From: Oikopleura dioica
Lineage: Eukaryota > Chordata > Appendicularia > Copelata > Oikopleuridae
Direction: 5' to 3'
Assembly: GCA_907165135.1 (NCBI GenBank)
Contig: OU015568.1
Span: forward strand, 15,883,208 to 15,947,207
Length of the DNA: 64,000 bases
Made by a program: the position numbers and the translations under genes. Each line of letters opens with the position of its first letter. Positions within the stretch are counted from its first letter, which is position 1. Below are positions 43,845 to 55,711 of this stretch, in pieces. The notes under the pieces were generated by a model, which did no database searches, was not told the origin of the DNA, and saw only the letters and a program-made list of their open reading frames with translations.

Positions 43845-44721
43845 TCAGTCAGAATCGTTGTCATCGAAAATTGACGAAATATCAAATTTACATGTAGGGC
43901 ATTCGTGCTTTTCCTTCAGCCATGGATCGATACAGTCTTTGTGCAGAATATGAAGACATGGAAGACGGCGGACTTCGTCGTCTCGTGCGAGATCGTCCAT
44001 GCAAACCGGGCAGCTGTATTCAGTGAAAGCTTCTCTCAACCGCTGAGTTGGTAGAGCCTCTATTTGAGCGGGATGAAGACCTTGAGGTCGCCTAAAAATA
44101 GTTGTTAGTAAAAAATATTCCTCTTGTATTGTTACCCTTGAATGATCATCTGAAGTAGTCCTGCAAATAGTTCGTGGAGTCTTTCATCGACATCAACATC
44201 TTCATCAGAAGACGAAGAGTCTTGATCATTTTCAGAAGAATCTGTCGGTTGAATTTCAATGAGTGAATCGTTGTTTGAAGGAGTAGGTTGTTCGTTTCTC
44301 CCGTCATCGTCAAAAATCATCGATTCTAGGGTATTTGAAGGTGACGCTGACTTATGTTTACTTTACGTCTGACTGGTAGGTCGCTGAATTCAGGGACATT
44401 TGTAATATTTTGAGACTCGGGCTGCGGCATAAACTGTCGCGGCAGTTCTTGTCTGTTAGACAATTCTTCATCCGCTCTTTGGCAAATTCGACGAATTTCT
44501 GTGACATTTGAAATGTCGCTTTCGTTTCTCCTCGTTGTTGGCGGTTGATAGCCGCAAACCGATTGTTCTGGTCTTCTTGTTGGCTCGTGATTCTGTTCGT
44601 CTGTTCCATTCAGCTGCTCGTGAAGTCTTCTTGCCATAGCTTCATCGGACTCATACTGATCCACAAGTCTAATCGCTTCTCTAGTGGTAGCAGTCGGATC
44701 ATAACTCTGCCACGGATCCAT
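43845..44721 (-). CDS. RING-H2 E3 ubiquitin ligase-like protein, copy 1
   Basis: Three exons. N-terminal helix with a motif shared by all three copies (REAIRLVDQYESDEAMARRL), a long acidic Ser/Asp/Glu region, and a C-terminal RING-H2 finger: CPVCMDDLARDDEVRRLPCL, HILHKDC, WLKEKHECPTCK. All eight metal ligands are present. RING-H2 proteins of this layout (RNF111/RLIM type) bring E2-ubiquitin to substrates, often in the nucleus. Introns near 44095-44135 and 44322-44353. Copies 2 and 3 follow to the right on the same strand. Confidence 0.8.
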
Positions 44722-45012
44722 TTAAAATCTTGAATGTTTTCTCGTCCCTCTTACTGTTCTCTACAACTTATGCTGTTGATAAGAATCTTGTTCGTGACAA
44801 TATTTGCATTTGCCCTGTTTTAACGATTTTGACAGCCAATGCGATTAGCGTTTGGATTATGAAAAGGGAAAGGGGACAAATAGAACGTCTAACATAGAAG
44901 TGGCTTTTGTGCAGTGAATCTATTCGAGTTTATTATCAATATTTTTGCAAAATGTGTGATTTTCAGTGAGTTTTTTCTAGTGATAGTTCTGGCCTATAGA
45001 ACCAGCTTCATT

Positions 45013-46177
45013 TTACATGGCGGAGGAAATGTCGAACTTGCAGATCGGACATTCTTTGCTCTTCTTCAGCCATGGATCGATGCAGCCTTTGTGCAGCACG
45101 TGGAGACATGGAAGACGTCGAATCTCGTTGTTGGTCGCCATATCATCCATGCAAACTGGACAGGTGTCCCCTGCGATTGTCTCGTCTAGCGACTGGGACG
45201 GAAGGCGATTGATCTGGTCTTGACGAAGTCCGAGCCCTACCGCTGAATGCTGAGCAGTTGGCCGTGTGAAAGCAGGAGGACGGAATTGAGATAATGCCGA
45301 GGTAGATGCCCCTGGAGTAGCTCCAATGGAAGACGAAGCTTGACCAACTCGATTGTTCGTTTGCAATGCATTAATGAATGAGTCATCAGAGTCGTACGTC
45401 GATGAAGATGCATTGAGAAGCGCTTCCCCAGTGTCTTCCTCTTCGCTATCCTCTGGCAAATTATCTGGCTGTCTTCGTGGAGGGCTGGACATAGCATTCC
45501 GTCGATGCTCGTTAGCGTTCGAACGAACCTGCAAAATCTTGATTTTCAATCTTTGTCTTTGAAGTTACCTGTCCCGATGTTCCTGGAGCTCTACCCGATA
45601 TTTGAGGATGAATTGAGCGAATCGGGCTTCTATCTCTTTCGTCCTCCTCGTCCATTTCTTGAATCAGTCGCTCGGCATCTCGCACCAGTGCCTGCAAATG
45701 TGCGCGTGACGCAGCAGATTCCGCTGTTGTATTGTGACTTGTGTCCATCGACTCGTTGTTCTCGTCCTCATCTTCTTCGTCGTCGCTTCCTGTCAAATCA
45801 ATGACGTCCTCATCTGAAAAGCGAGTAATTTTTCACCTTTCAAAGTTATTGAGTACTTACTTATCGGTGGCAAATCCGTAGTAATTCGAACGCTCCGTCC
45901 AATAACTGCTGTTGACGAAGTCGGACCTAAACTCGGATCTCACATGTTCTGTAATCATAAAAACGATTTGTTCATTATTTGTTTCTAGCAGTTTTTAGTG
46001 GTAGAAAAGATCCGAGCCTGGAGATTCAAAATCAAATTCTGTGCCATTCTGGAGTTGTCGGGCGAGGGCTTCATCCCTTTCGAACTGCTCGACTAGGCGA
46101 ATCGCATCTTTACGGGGTTGTTTATTTTTTCGAGAAAAAGGTTGGAAAATTAACAGATTTAAGAAGAATTGCCACAA
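45013..46177 (-). CDS. RING-H2 E3 ubiquitin ligase-like protein, copy 2
   Basis: C-terminal RING: CPVCMDDMATNNEIRRLPCL, HVLHKGC, WLKKSKECPICK, ending FDISSAM. N-terminal exon has KDAIRLVEQFERDEALARQL as in copy 3, followed by an acidic Ser-rich region. Compared with copy 3 the Gly/Ser-rich exon before the RING is missing. The true start is unclear since no Met lies in frame just before KDAIRLV. High similarity to copy 3, including the 3' untranslated region and upstream flank, shows a recent duplication of a roughly 1.7-kb block. Confidence 0.75.
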
Positions 46178-46737
46178 AAATTAATTCATGAAATTTAACA
46201 TTTAGATTCTACCCCTCCCTATAGTCGTATTGAAGTTATCACTAGAGCTTTGACTCATCTCTCAAATCTCTCTGCCAAAAGGAGAAAAATCCTGTTTTTC
46301 AAAATAATCGCAGGAAAGTGGCTGACTGATTTACGAAATGAGAGCGCGCGCTTCTGTGATGTCTCCTCAGATTGGCAGATCGCTGTTTTCGACTCCAACG
46401 AATTTCTTCGCAAAGCGGAACGATCCAAATTTTAAAACTAAATGACTCAACCGAAGAAGCGCCTTCGAGATTTGAAGTTCTCGAAACATTTGTTTTTTTG
46501 GTAGTTTATTCAGAACACCTCTGCTGATGCTTCCCCAATTTAGTAACCCTGCTCCTGACTCAGGAATCCTGACAAAGTTCGACTCTGCTGTGTATGACAC
46601 TTTGATAAGAGAGATAAGGTAGATGAATTGACTGTTGTGCGGTGAATCTATTCAAGTTTATTATCATTTTATTTGCAGAATTTGTGATTTTCAGTGAGTT
46701 TTCTAGTGATAATTTTGCCCTAAGGAAGAGCCTCGTT

Positions 46738-48115
46738 TTACATGGCGGAGGAAATGTCGAACTTGCAGATCGGACATTCTTTGCTATTCTTCAGCCATGG
46801 GTCGATGCAGCCTTTGTGTAGCACGTGGAGACATGGAAGACGTCGAACCTCGTTGTTGGTCGCCATTTCGTCCATGCAAACTGGACAGGTGTCGCCTGCG
46901 AGTGTCTCGTCCAGCGACTGGGAGGGGAGGCGATTGATCTGGTCTTGACGAAGTCCGACCCTAAATAGTGATTTGTGAGAATAGATAAAATTACCGTAAA
47001 CGTACTTGTGATCTTGAAGATTCAGGAGGCGCTCATATGAAGATCCTTGCAAGGGAAATCCACTGCCAGGACCTCCTCGGACGATAGACATTGAAGAAGT
47101 TGCAGACCGGTCACCGCCACTTGAAGTGCTCATGGAGAACAGCAAGTTTGACCCGCCACTGGAGCCGCCAGTTCCTCTAGTTAAAGTTTGTCGCGTGAAA
47201 GCAGGAGGACGGAATGGGTTTGATACCGAAGAAGATGGTCCTGCATTATTCGCTCCAGAGTAGGAAGGAGCTTGCCGAACTCGATTGTTCGTTGCGACCA
47301 TCGAGGCATCAGCATCGTTGATGAAAGAGTCTTCAATATCGTAGTCGTTGGACTCGTTGAAAAGCGCTTCCTCAGTGTCTTCCTCTTCTCCAGCCACTGG
47401 CAAATCATCTGGATGTCTTCGAGGAGGGCTGGGAAAAGCATTCCGTCGATGCTCATCTGCGTTCCAACGGAACAAAGTCCGCGAACGACCCTGAAAAATC
47501 TCGATTTTCGATCTTTGTTTTTGAATTTACCTGTCCAGATGTGCCGGAAGCCGTTCTCCGAGGCCGTATATGGCGAATAATTGGGCTTCTATCTCTCTCG
47601 TTCTCTTCCTCGACCATTTCTTGCATCAGTCTTCGGGCCATGGCCTCGTCACTCTCTATCTGTGCGTTGGAAGCAGATGATCCCGCTGTTGTATTGTGAC
47701 TAGTGTCCATCGACTCGTTGCTCTCGTCTTCGTCCTCTTCGTCGCCGCTTACTGTCAAATCAATGACGTCCTCATCTGAAAAGGGAGTAATTTTTCGCCT
47801 TTCAAAATTACTGAATACTCAGACTCAGTATTCAGAATACTCACCTATCGCTGGCAAATCCGTGGTAATTCGAATGCTTCGTCCAATAACGGTCCTTGAC
47901 GAACTGGGACCTGAACTCTGATCTCATTAGCTCGATGATCATTAAGCTATTTGTTCGTTCATTGTTACTATCAATCTGTTCGTCATAAAAGAGATCCGAG
48001 CCTGGAGCTTCAGAATCGGATTCGGCTCCATTTTGAAGTTGTCTGGCGAGGGCTTCATCCCTTTCGTACTGCTCTACCAGACGAATAGCATCTTTACGGG
48101 GTCGTTTATTCTATG
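46738..48115 (-). CDS. RING-H2 E3 ubiquitin ligase-like protein, copy 3
   Basis: Same layout as copy 2: KDAIRLVEQYERDEALARQL near 48060-48100, the acidic block (DEEDEDESNESMD), then a Gly/Ser-rich stretch (RGTGGSSGGSNLLFSM...) unique to this copy, and the RING CPVCMDEMATNNEVRRLPCL, HVLHKGC, WLKNSKECPICK, FDISSAM. A canonical GT-AG intron (about 46962-47008) splits the Gly/Ser region from the RING. The RING and its 3' flank are nearly identical to copy 2. A likely E3 ligase in ubiquitin transfer. Confidence 0.75.
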
Positions 48116-48796
48116 TAAGATCTTTCAATAAACATAAATGATAAATTTAAATAAAGAAAAAGTATATTTATTAAATAAAAAATTAGAAAATCAAAATCTA
48201 TATCTGGCCCCTTCCTAGAGTCGAATTGAAGTTATCAGTGGAACTCTGACTCATCTCTCAAATTTCTCTGTCTGAAAACAAAAAATATCAAATCTTTTAA
48301 AAACCAGGAAAGTGGCCCGATTTACGAGACGGGAGCGCGTTGACTCACTTCAATTTGACGCGCGCTTTTCTGATTTCTCTGCGGATCGCGGCAGATTGCT
48401 GCTTTCAAGCCTAACGAATTTTTGGAACAATCCAAATTTTGAAACTAAAATGATTCAACGGTTATCGTCGATAATAACTTATCGATGGCCCATCGACGAT
48501 GGGATTGCATCATCAATATTTGAATATTCTCGAAAGACGGTATTTATTTATTGCTTTGGCTATTTATTGGCAATTTGTTATCGTAAATGGACACTAATAA
48601 TATATTTTTAGTGTCCAATACTAGAATTAAAATGAACAGATAATGAATTTTTGCAGTATTTTGACGTAAGGATCACCTTTGAAGTCATTATATAAATCGT
48701 CGATTTAATAATTTATGAATTTAAGAAAGCTATACAAATACCAATAATGCTGTAAGATTCTCAAATAGATTCAGTTTTATTCAGTTCATCAAGAAG

Positions 48797-48925
48797 CAGG
48801 GCTCGGCAACCTGTGTAGAAAACCTGAGTCAAAGTCTGAAACATCTTATCCGGAAGCTACGGGGCCTTTCATTAGAGATCTGTCAGACCCTGACTCAGGT
48901 TTTCTACACAGGTTGCCGAGCCCAG
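48797..48925. mobile_element. MITE family 1, copy e, supplying a stop codon
   Basis: 129 bp, left end CAGGGCTCGGCAACCTGTGT, right end its complement; perfect 8-bp target duplication TCAAGAAG at 48789-48796 and 48926-48933. It is inserted in the last coding exon of the SLC43-like gene: the reading frame runs into the repeat as WARQPV and stops inside it. Without the insertion the frame would continue as DELNKTESI and stop. Confidence 0.88.
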
Positions 48926-50709
48926 TCAAGAAGTCGTCTTCGTTTACTCAGAACAACTCTGATGATGTTTCCGGAGTTCAGATACGATATCACTAAAGAA
49001 GCCGTCATCGAAGACCAAAAAGAGGCAAACTTACTCATGCCAATAATGAAAAAGTAGCAGGAAATATCAAAATCGCCCTTCGACAAAACGTAATCGTAAA
49101 AAATCGGAACAAACAGAACACACAAAGCAGCAGAAAGCCTGGTAAGTCCGTACAATCGACCGAAATGCTCAGCTGGAAAGGCGAGGTTCATATAAGCAGC
49201 AGTAGCACCAAGGAGGAAAGCCCTGTAAAAAGAAATCGCGATCATTGTTGTAAGCTGCATTTGTAAACTTGGCACGAGCTGAATTATTGATGCAAAGATT
49301 GCAAGGCTGCCGCATAAAAATAAACTTTCGTTTGGTTTCCGAGTACCCTACTTTGTCTGCAAAATCCTCTGCCACTACTGTACATATCAGACAACCATTC
49401 CTGAAAGAACTAGCTGCTAAGCGAATGATTCGGAGTCCTCTTGGGTCTTCTGCGAATTGAGGACTGCATTTTCTTGGCATCTGGGTTCGGCAACCTGTGT
49501 GAAAAACCTGAATCAGGGCCTGAAAGATCTTCTACGCCCTGACTCAGGTTTTCGACACAGTTTGCCGAGCCCAGCTTAGCATAAACTGCGTCCCATCCAA
49601 TATTAGGCCAACAATTGGCGAGAAAAAGACACAGTCCAACACTTGAATCTTGCCATAATAATCTGTGTATTTGCTAACGGCAGCGTCTTGTTCCGTTACA
49701 TTGCTGTATTCTTCCGCAGCAAGACCTCCAATGAAGCCGTTGAAAGTCGCAACGAAGAAATTAAACCGGAACATTTGGAAGCCAAAAGCCAATAAGTTGA
49801 TCCAGAAGAGACTCTTTTTCGCTTGATTGAGGAATTCTTTCAGATCGGATTTTGGTTCTTCCATTTTCATCAGCTCCGTCTTTTCATCTGAGAGCTTTTC
49901 TCTTTCTGTCGGCGTGTTTGCACAGCTTGAGATGCCTTTTTTAGTTTTTTGAAATATACTCGTATGTAGTATTTACGAGTTTCACGAGAAAACATTTCGA
50001 GAGAACGATCCTATTCGGAAGTCCTCGGGAATATTAAATGGAATGATGTTTTTTGGCATCAAGAAAAATGTTCTGAACAAACAAAACAACGTTGCCAACG
50101 TATACCAAAGGAAGATTGCCTTCCAACTCATCCCACTCTCGTATGCATGTTTGAAAACAACGAAGACGATCGACGAGGAGCCAAAGAGTCCATTGATGAC
50201 GGTGATGACGACTGCCCTGACCTTTGGAAAGAGATTGCCAATCGGCATGTTCGTTACTAGAACACCAGCTCCGCCAGTGCATAAAAGGCAGATGCCGTAG
50301 AAAAGAAAGCCTGCTTGCTCAGGGGTCGCTTTTCTCAGATAAATACTTGTGTAAATAAAATCGAGGCAGATTCCACGTGAAACTCTAACGTAAATATAGA
50401 TATCCTTTCTTGAGCGATGAGATAAGAACCGAGCGTCAAAGTTATGGAAGCAAAAGTTCTCGACACCCAGATTCCATACGCATCCATCAAGTAGCCGGAA
50501 AGGAGGCAAGAAACATTTGTCATAAACGCTCCGTAAGCATATAAAGCGGCGAGGCTTGAATCTTGAGAGTCGCAAATGACCTCCAACGGGTCGCATTCAC
50601 TTCTGTAATATCCCTCCTTCTTCAAGACATAAGCAAGGCTTCCGAAGCCGAGAATAACGCCGGAAAAAAGCCCTCCTTCTACAATTGCCGTCAAAAGACT
50701 AAAATTCAC
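48904..50709 (-). CDS. SLC43-like major-facilitator transporter, exons split by MITEs
   Basis: About 12 membrane helices in family order: LTAIVEGGLFSGVILGFGSL, YAYGAFMTNVSCLLSGYLMD, FLFYGICLLCTGGAGVLVTN, INGLFGSSSIVFVVFKHAY, ending FYRAFLLGATAAYMNLAFPA, EHFGRLYGLTRLSAALCVLF. The signature GNLF and AAYMNLAFPAEHFG strongly recall SLC43 proteins (large neutral amino-acid or purine transport). A 94-bp MITE splits the hydrophilic loop between helices 6 and 7 (49481-49574), and a second MITE (48797-48925) changes the C-terminus. Some joins (near 50335-50440 and about 49345-49430) are not clean with canonical sites. The start at 50709 gives a normal N-terminus. Confidence 0.75.
49481..49574. mobile_element. 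MITE family 1, copy f, intron-like in a coding exon
   Basis: 94 bp with ends CTGGGTTCGGCAACCTGTGT and the matching right end, flanked by CTTGGCAT at 49473-49480 and CTTAGCAT at 49575-49582 (7 of 8). Insert plus one duplication is 102 bp, so the frame is kept, but in-frame stops lie inside. Removing it restores the reading GTQFM-(L/P)RKCSPQF. Confidence 0.88.
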
Positions 50710-51282
50710 TTGCTTTAGGAAGGCTTACAAACCAACCTGAAATATCGCAAACGTTTCCAACTTTCCATTTTTTGTTTCTCTTAAAAAGTTTAAAATCGTT
50801 GCCGGAACTCCCCGAGGCTAGAATATCACGCGTTCCATGAATGGAATGGTGCCATGATAGTATACTCCTGGCAGTCTTTATGCAAATAAATTTCCCACTG
50901 AAGAATCTCGCTGTGTACTAAAGAGTTTGAAGTTTGAAATCGTTGATTATTTTTGCCAAAAAGAGGAGATGGAAAGTTACAATGCCCTTAAGTATTATAC
51001 TTTGTATTTAGCAAATTATGCATTTTTAATAGAATAGTTTTTCAGAAATCAACTTTGTTAAATAAAAAAAATATTGAATTGAATCCACATATGATATAGC
51101 TGGATGTTTTCTTTACAGATGCCCCTCGCTTATTATTTCTAGTGGTGTCTGTAAAATATTTATCGCGGACGGAAAAAGAAGAGACTCAATGAATGATGGA
51201 TCGAACGTGTTACATGTCGGAAGTTACAGTCTATCGCCTTCAGGCAATAAAGAGTTTTATAAATTATATAAAGCAGACGAAT
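50710..51282. other. Intergenic; no gene seen
   Basis: 5' side of the SLC43-like gene and 3' side of the synaptotagmin-like gene. No coding exon or repeat found. Confidence 0.4.
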
Positions 51283-53135
51283 TCAGTCAGAAGCTCCTTC
51301 AAACGGCGCGAGCGTGTGCCATTGCGCAATTGGTCGCCTTGGTGATGCCAGCATGTCTGACCAGTGTCGAAGTTCAGTGCCAGAAGCGCCGCAGCCGACA
51401 ACAACTCGGCCGATCGGGTCGTTATTTCCAACCTTGTCGTAGTCCAGCACGGTGAAGATCATTGTGACTTTCTGCACCTGCTCAAAGGGAACTGTACCGC
51501 GGTCGAAAACCCATCTCTCTCAGCATTACGACTAATCTCAGATAATCGACCATTTCCTTCAAATGTAAATCCTTCGTTGTAATACGGGCTTAGTGTATTC
51601 TTCTTTATCGTCGTCTTTTTCTTCTTCAAACGTTTCCCATTCTGCATCAAGCTAATCTTGACATATGGATCAGATAATCCGCCTAGAATGTCATTTTTAA
51701 TTAAATATTCAAAGCAGAGCTGCTAGCTTTTAGCAGACAGCCAGGGCAGCTGATTTCGAAAAATATACTAACCGACATCCATTTTCTTCAAGTTTTTCGC
51801 TTCAAGAACATTTACCGTCAGCTTCCCCGCTGTTGGGACGTATCGAAGGGAGAAGCACAGGTCGCCGAGTCGTTCGTTATTCTTTTGAAAGGCTAAAGAA
51901 ATGGCTCTCCTTTCGTAAAACATGAAATCAAGGATGAAAATTTCAGACGCTGCGGGTAACCACTGGTGCAAAGAGGCACCATGAACTCTGCGTTATTAAT
52001 TCCAAGTGTCTGTAAATTTCGAGAGCGGGCTTGATTCTTGATGCCTCAGTGTGGTTGTCCGTGTTCAACGACGGCTAGGCACACTTTTGCATAATTAAAC
52101 GATTCGCCTGGAAAAAGCAACCATGTCAAACCGCTCGAGTGCATGTCAAATTCAGAGTTTTAAAGAGCACTAAATGAATAATTGCGAACTTCTGACGCTA
52201 CAGCACATGCTTTAGCTCTAGCCCTGCTCTTGTCGTCTTTGGACGGTTCGAGGTCGCGCCATTCTTGATGCACTTGGCCAAAGTCGATGGAGGACAACGG
52301 CACATGTATTTGCCCAAGCATGTCGTGTTTGGAGAATCTGTCGAAATCGTAAAGAGCGAGTAGGAGAGTCTTGCCTCCGATCTCATTGTAATTTACTGAA
52401 TTAGACAATAAGGATTAATTTTTTATCAAGATTTTTACCGTTGAACGTGAATTTTTCATCAAATGTCGGGTTCAGTGTTTTTCTATGAACTTTCGTCTCG
52501 TGCTTCTTTTTTCGATCAGGTAGGAGATAGACTTTTACATACGGATCCGAAGTGCCACCCAGATCCATCGCCGCTAGATCAGCAGCCTGAATAATTAAGT
52601 CTTCTGTAACTTACAAGAATGCATTTTTCCCACCTGAATGACATGAACCGTTAGTTGGCTTTGTTTAAAGTCGTAATCGAGGCTGAATTTGAGTCTTCCG
52701 AGATCTCTCTTCTTTGAACTCGTGTCAGAGTTCGAATTGACATCTGTAATAGACCCGTTATTGTTATGATTCTTGTGATCTACAAACCAATGTCAGTTAT
52801 CACCGGTTGGACGAGTTCTGGTTGCGATAATTTGAGCACTTTATCGACCTCTCCAATGGGCTATCCAAGGTTAAAACAAGAAGAAACTACACATTGAAAA
52901 ACTAATCAGAAGTAGGTGAAAAAATACAGTATGTCTACATTTGACCTTTCCTTCAATTTTGCTTCTTTCTGCTTCTTTCCATTTTGGCACCAAGCTCGGA
53001 ATATACAAGACAGTGTCATCATTGCTGCAAGGAAGGAAATTCCCAGTGCTATTGTGAAAACAGCCCATGGTGGCAAATTTGTAGCTCGCTCGATTTGCGA
53101 GAGCTCAACGCCAATTTTGTTCTTTAGAAGTTTTT
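51283..53135 (-). CDS. Synaptotagmin-like protein with two C2 domains
   Basis: One membrane segment ([19 protein letters not shown]) with a following Cys/Trp-rich juxtamembrane stretch ([17 protein letters not shown]), then C2A ([71 protein letters not shown]) and C2B ([64 protein letters not shown]). The Asp residues of both calcium-binding loops are kept. Synaptotagmins of this layout are calcium sensors for vesicle fusion. GT-AG introns separate the exons. The exact first exon is unclear; a further upstream ORF (53154-53375) may or may not belong. Confidence 0.85.
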
Positions 53136-53504
53136 AAAAGCCACTCTTTCTCTTTACGAAACCCAGAGGCTCTCGGAAGATAATTTATTAATCTGACCTA
53201 AATATGGTTTCAGTTTAAAAAAACTCTCCTTAGCAGTCTCGTAAGCATCTTCCGAGAAACCTTTCTTTTCCAAATAATGGGACGGCAGCTGTACGATTTC
53301 CCTCCGTGATCTCATTTTTGAACCCTCGTCGATGATTTCGCATCCTTTTATTGCAGACTCTGGGGCGCCGATCACATAAGTACCAGACCGTCGAGCGAGC
53401 CCTCATTTAATATGTTCCGCAAAGCATTTACGCATTATACGCAAAGCCTTACTATCTTAATTTAAGATTCTTAAAAGTTAGGCTTCTGAACTCTTACTCC
53501 TCCA

Positions 53505-53922
53505 TGTCTTCAATTTCTTGAATTTCTTCAAACTTGTGACTTTTCGTTGCCCCTTGATATTTGCACAGAAAATGGGAAGAGTTAATTTTAATAAAAAGAG
53601 TTGGTGTCTATTGTCGATTGAATTCTATTTGATTCCGTCAGAATACAAATAGCGTTTTTTTCATTATTCTGCGAAATCGGGCGTTAAATTTTTTGAAATA
53701 TTTTTTTGCAATATACTTTTAGTAGGTAAATTTCCGTGTCCAAATGGTTCTTGATCGTTATCGCCCAATATCGGGCGTATTTCCGGTCCATTATTTTCGT
53801 AAAAACAGTAAAATAACGATGAAAATTCAGAGAAATAAAGAAGGAAAAATGAAGCTTCACTGGTTTGCTTCAGGACCGTGATATGTAGAGTCAACTGGAG
53901 GCACTTTTGAACTCAGATCCAT
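53505..53922 (-). CDS. Tentative small gene, acidic C-terminus
   Basis: A possible first exon starts MDLSSKVPPVDSTYHGPE at 53922; a middle stretch may read KYARYWAITIKNHLDTEIYL or its alternative frame, and an end exon reads KSHKFEEIQEIEDMEE and stops near 53509. Joins are guesses. No family recognised. Confidence 0.3.
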
Positions 53923-54139
53923 TTTCTTTTTACATATTACATGAAAAGCAGCTCTTGGAGCATCAATATGCTATCCTCCATTAGGCTGTTTTACAGGAAA
54001 GCGGATGTAGAAGGCTGATAATCCACATTGCTTGTCGATAAAAATGATTAATCGGACAAAAGATAGTAAATTTTAAATGCATGACGCTAATAGCGTATCG
54101 TTAATATCCGTTTTGATTGACGAGCCACCTTACTCAATG

Positions 54140-55711
54140 GAAGGATATCGGCCCGCTCAGGTAGATTTCAAATTCAGCCACTCTTGATCAGAATCTTTTG
54201 CAGCTTCCTGAATCAATAATGGCAATTCATCCAACCTTGAAGTTGTCAACAAAAGATGGCCTGCGCGACCACAAGATCGACTGGGAAAATCCAGGTACAA
54301 ATTATTCAAGGCCAAGTGTTCCATTGTTTTGGAGGCGCATGAATGTTTAACCAACTAAATGCATGTGTTTAGATATTTCTAAATTCAAGCCAGATGCGCG
54401 CATCACCGTCGTCACACATGGATGGAATGACGGGTATTATGAAGAAGGACTTCTTGGTTTATCTAGGGAGTGGTTAACATTTAATGAATCTCCTATAATA
54501 GGATGTCTTTTGTTAAGCAAAGCTAAAGGCGGGCCTTGATGGAACACACAAATGATGATTACGTCGCTCTTGGTGGGCTTATTAAAGGGTTTATACAGAA
54601 TAGAAAGTTGAATTTTAGATTGGCATCGAGGAGCCTTGAGAATTAACTACAACAAGGCTGCGGCCAACACTCAAGTAGCCGGCCGCGCTCTTGGTCATTT
54701 CTTCGGTAAACTTCGCGCTGCAGGACTCGGCTTCTAAACCTGTGGCAAAGTCAAACGCCCAACGCTGTCTATTTTTGAACTCGAGATACAGGATTCAACG
54801 AGGAGAACTTTTACTGCGCTGGACACTCGCTCGGGGCACATGTGTGCGCATTTGCCGGAAAATGGACTCAGGAAGAATTCGGTTTTACAATCGCCCGTAT
54901 CACTGGACTAGATGCAGCTGGACCACTTTTTGAAAAAGTAGAAGGCGTGGTTAACAAATGTTTCTCCATGCTAAATGATCTCTCTAACCGGCTTTGGCTC
55001 ACTAATTGTAGCGGTTAAATATTTTAACCCCACAAGCGCCCGCTCGACTGGATCATACGGACGCTCGTTTCGTTGATCTGATGCATACTAATGGAGCGCA
55101 AGGTTTGTGATTCTGTGATTCAGAAAATTTGAATGGATAAATTTAACAAATCTTCATTCAAATATAATATGTATCGTGCCCCTTTTCGCCACTTCAAATC
55201 GCTATTTAAAAATTGAAACGGTTTTTTATCTGGTGTTGAGATTTATTGAGTGTCACATGGTTTGTGCGGGCTCAACGAACCCTTTGGACATGCTGACTTC
55301 TATCCAAATGGAGGGAACCATCAACCGGGATGTGGCTTCTTCGACTTGTACTGTAGCCATATGCGCGCAGTTGACTTGTGGATTCATTCGATTAAAATGC
55401 CAAGTTGTGTCTTTGTTACGGCTTTTCAAGTTGTCAAGAGTAGCACTATTTGAACGACAGTAGAACATCTTCAAGATGAAGTTCATGGTTGTACGGTTAC
55501 CCTAACCCTAACTGCTTCCTTGAAATTTTCAATGTAAATAATTCTCTGAAAGTCGAAGAAAGCTCCATGTCAAAACGAAGAAGATTACAAGGATGAAAAA
55601 TGCACCCAATGCTCTGGAGACGGATGCAACATTCTTGGATATTATGCAATTAAACCCTTCGAGAAAACGAGCTATTTTGGCGATACTTCGCAGCGTGAGC
55701 CCTTCTGCTAA
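54140..55711 (+). CDS. Pancreatic-lipase-family secreted lipase
   Basis: Seven or more exons in lipase-family order: ARITVVTHGWNDG, then DWHRGALRINYNKAAANTQ, AGRALGHF, the serine elbow GHSLGAHVCAFAGKW, the Asp motif ARITGLDAAGPLFE, then HTDARFVDLMHTNG, GHADFYPNGG, CSHMRAVDLWIHSI and a Cys-rich end (EKCTQCSGDGCNILGYYA, ending REPFC). The catalytic Ser, Asp and His appear kept. Loops are short (no obvious long lid), closer to phospholipase-A1-like members. No clear signal peptide was found, so the first exon is probably missing or misread. A telomere-like run lies in a late intron (55497-55513). Confidence 0.7.
55497..55513. repeat. Short interstitial telomere-like repeat in lipase intron
   Basis: About two and a half CCCTAA units just after a GT dinucleotide that could be the donor, before the exon encoding APCQNEEDYKD. 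Confidence 0.75.

Noticed and set aside
53154-53375. Separate minus-strand gene or synaptotagmin N-terminus
   Set aside because: No recognisable domain and no clean join to the synaptotagmin transmembrane exon; left unassigned.
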